The notes under the pieces are model-generated. The model saw nothing but the letters and a program-made list of their open reading frames with translations, was not told the DNA's origin and did no database searches. Shown here piece after piece: positions 47,992-49,449 of a stretch of 49,449 nt of DNA. The stretch's first letter is position 1; each line of letters opens with the position of its first letter. Source of the DNA: a virus; IMG/VR virus record IMGVR_UViG_3300021961_000145, positions 1-49,449 of that record. One strand, 5' to 3'. A program made the position numbers and the translations under genes.

Positions 47992-48440
47992 TATTGTGTA
48001 AATGAAGAAGTATTATCTGGTTCAATAACCTCAAACTCATCCGTACCCACTAATAGACTCAGTGTCCTACCATTGTCCCATTGAACGTCTAAATGATCTT
48101 CACCGAACATATAAACAGTACTTACTTTTTTAACTGTTCCTGTAGTATTTGGTTCAATGGGGTTAGGATCGTCTGTCATTTTTATTAGTCTTATTCTATC
48201 ACCAGGTAACGCCAATTTACCATTACCATAATTATCCCTAATCCATCTTCTAACTATTTTATAATATAAATCACTGTTTTCTTCTATACCATATTTCTCA
48301 ATTTCATCACTAACATAGTCCATTGATAAATCTAATACTGAATTGAATAAGTTCATTTCTTTTTTAGGCCATTTCTCTTTATTAAATCTTTGATTTAACC
48401 TACTAACTACCTTATCAACAAATCTACTTTCTGCGTCCAT
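47991..48440 (-). CDS. DUF4314-domain protein, 149 aa
   Basis: Residues about 78-140 (LPGDRIRLIKMTDDPNPIEP, TGTVKKV, LDVQWDNGRTLSLLVGTDEF) match the DUF4314 pattern 'GdRI.Li.M.DDp.pi..G..GtV......i.V.WDnG..L.l..g.D', a small SH3-like barrel. The N-terminus FVDKVVSRLNQRF resembles residues 20-30 of the metalloprotease (FCDKVVNRLLSDV). No clear (I/L)xE leader is present. Start and stop overlap neighbours by one base (TAATG type), so it is in one operon. Confidence 0.8.
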   Translation of the reverse strand: MDAESRFVDKVVSRLNQRFNKEKWPKKEMNLFNSVLDLSMDYVSDEIEKYGIEENSDLYYKIVRRWIRDNYGNGKLALPGDRIRLIKMTDDPNPIEPNTTGTVKKVSTVYMFGEDHLDVQWDNGRTLSLLVGTDEFEVIEPDNTSSFTQ

Positions 48441-48441
48441 A

Positions 48442-49083
48442 TTACATAGGGTTGTATTCTCCCATTTTAAATGGTTCTAAAACAGGATTAATTGCGTGTA
48501 GGGAGTAACTTCCATCTGGACGATATTCTGCGTACACAAACTCCGCACCCAATACTTTATGTGTCCCATCCGCAGTATGAAAGAAATCAGAAATAAAAGG
48601 ATTATACTTTATTTCTTCCGCCATATCTTTTAATGTTACAGGATCATCGGGTAGTTCTTGTACCACACCACCAACACCAACAACTTGTGAACGTTTTGAC
48701 ATTTCGCCAGCGTCTTTAGTAGTTCTCATAATGTTATGATATCCGGGACTAATATCAAAATTAATATTCCCACCTATTAATAAATCATTTGTATAACCTA
48801 TAATACCGGGAGTACTATGTTTTCTCCCACTTTTAGTTCTACCATAGACCCCAAACGCACCATTCTTATTGTGCATTATATTATGTCTGTTTGTGTGAAA
48901 CCAAACCTCTTTTCCCAATAATTCTGGTGAATCACCTTCTAAATAACCATGTTGTGCTTTTGGTGCAACAACAGGTTCTCCCATTTCAGGATAATAAGGT
49001 GGTGTTTCATTTATTAAATGACCCCTCATCTCCATTAAAAGGTTAACCTTTTTTATATTGTTTCTTTTATCTTTTGTTCTCAT
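48442..49083 (-). CDS. tagged hypothetical protein, 213 aa
   Basis: The leader MRTKDKRNNIKKVNLLMEMR is basic with LME (16-18), then LINE (24-26: INE). The body includes LGKEVWFHTNRHNIMHNKNG and GAEFVYAEYRPDGSYSLHAI, an alpha/beta pattern I cannot assign. It starts 5 bases after an ATATTTAT box, the first gene of a four-gene unit ending with the metalloprotease. Internal virion protein by inference. Confidence 0.72.
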   Translation of the reverse strand: MRTKDKRNNIKKVNLLMEMRGHLINETPPYYPEMGEPVVAPKAQHGYLEGDSPELLGKEVWFHTNRHNIMHNKNGAFGVYGRTKSGRKHSTPGIIGYTNDLLIGGNINFDISPGYHNIMRTTKDAGEMSKRSQVVGVGGVVQELPDDPVTLKDMAEEIKYNPFISDFFHTADGTHKVLGAEFVYAEYRPDGSYSLHAINPVLEPFKMGEYNPM

Positions 49084-49088
49084 ATTCT

Positions 49089-49096
49089 ATAAATAT
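49089..49096 (-). promoter_or_regulatory. ATATTTAT box (putative phage late promoter)
   Basis: GTATATTTATAGAATATG places the box 5 bases upstream of the ATG at 49083, in the gap after the partial last gene. Confidence 0.45.
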
Positions 49097-49106
49097 ACAA
49101 ATTTTT

Positions 49107-49449
49107 TTAATAATAAGATAACTTATCGTTTAAAATTTCATTAAAGTATCCCCAATCAATATCTCCCGCACCACCATATCTAAAATGTCTATCGGTATTT
49201 ATTGATATACATTCTTCTGGTAAAAAATAATTATATTGTGAGTTCTTCCAACCATCTCTTTCTTCCTCCAATATAGAATCTAAAATATCGTCAAATGTAG
49301 GATAACCACGTTCTAAATGTGCATAAAGAAAATCCTTAAAATGTTCAGAAGATGCAATGTCACCCAACTCCACTTCTCCTACATATTCTAACCCAAATCC
49401 TTTATTACCTTCTTTATCTACTGGTGGTTGTAATTTACCATTAAAATTA
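49107..49449 (-). CDS. 3' part of a hypothetical acidic protein (5' end outside window)
   Basis: The frame stays open from the stop at 49107 to the window edge. A GTG at 49371-49373 is not the likely start, because upstream codons continue as coding-like sequence (NGKLQPPVDKEGNKGFGLEY). The visible 113 residues are acidic and aromatic (YPTFDDILDSILEEERDGWK). No family is recognised. Confidence 0.6.
   Translation of the reverse strand, partial: NFNGKLQPPVDKEGNKGFGLEYVGEVELGDIASSEHFKDFLYAHLERGYPTFDDILDSILEEERDGWKNSQYNYFLPEECISINTDRHFRYGGAGDIDWGYFNEILNDKLSYY

Overview
This is a fragment of a large, strongly AT-rich, T4-like tailed phage genome (contractile-tail, myovirus type), most likely infecting a member of the Bacteroidota/Flavobacteriia. 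The T4 relationship rests on a recognisable head-morphogenesis block in T4 style: large terminase (gp17-like), portal (gp20-like), prohead protease (gp21-like), acidic scaffold (gp22-like) and major capsid protein (gp23-like). There is also a gp55-like late sigma factor, PhoH and a gp5-like baseplate OB-fold protein. The host assignment rests on eight intergenic promoters of the Bacteroidota housekeeping type (TTTG or TTG, 19-20 bp, TAnnTTTG) and on signal peptides ending in the Bacteroidota style (..YSQ, ..FSQ). No tRNA, CRISPR array or insertion sequence was seen.

Layout. 1-11334 is read on the + strand: the end of a probable sugar aminotransferase, GDP-mannose 4,6-dehydratase, phoH, two glycosyltransferases, the late sigma factor, then baseplate/virion genes. 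11309-30921 is read on the - strand: a hypothetical gene, capsid, scaffold, protease, portal, terminase, then a long run of unknown proteins including an EF-hand/Cys-cluster protein and a nucleotidyltransferase. 31022-35007 holds a small heat-shock protein, a DNA methyltransferase and a ClpC-like unfoldase. 35059-49449 is mixed. Three small + strand genes with host-type promoters encode exported proteins (two CAP-like). They are interleaved with - strand genes for OmpA-like, SleB hydrolase, metalloprotease and other proteins.

The main discovery candidate is a shared N-terminal tag. About eighteen otherwise unrelated proteins, all on the - strand and many of unknown function, begin with a short basic/amphipathic leader containing one or more (I/L)-x-E sites. 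The best-conserved forms look like 'ITESQLKRVLNE' or 'IRKILKEE'. (I/L)-x-E is the known cleavage signature of the T4 gp21 prohead protease. The same signature (LNE, residues 58-60) sits where the capsid protein should be matured, and a gp21-like protease is encoded here. I infer that these leaders are capsid-targeting propeptides, so the phage may package and eject a large and diverse set of internal proteins: peptidoglycan hydrolase, zinc protease, nucleotidyltransferase, OmpA-like proteins and a protamine-like peptide.

Two promoter classes can be read directly. Host-type promoters drive the methyltransferase, clp, KTSC-operon and exported-protein genes. A separate ATATTTAT box lies just upstream of at least 19 gene starts, including terminase, portal, protease, scaffold and most tagged genes, and is the likely target of the gp55-like sigma factor. 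Strong hairpin terminators separate several of these units.
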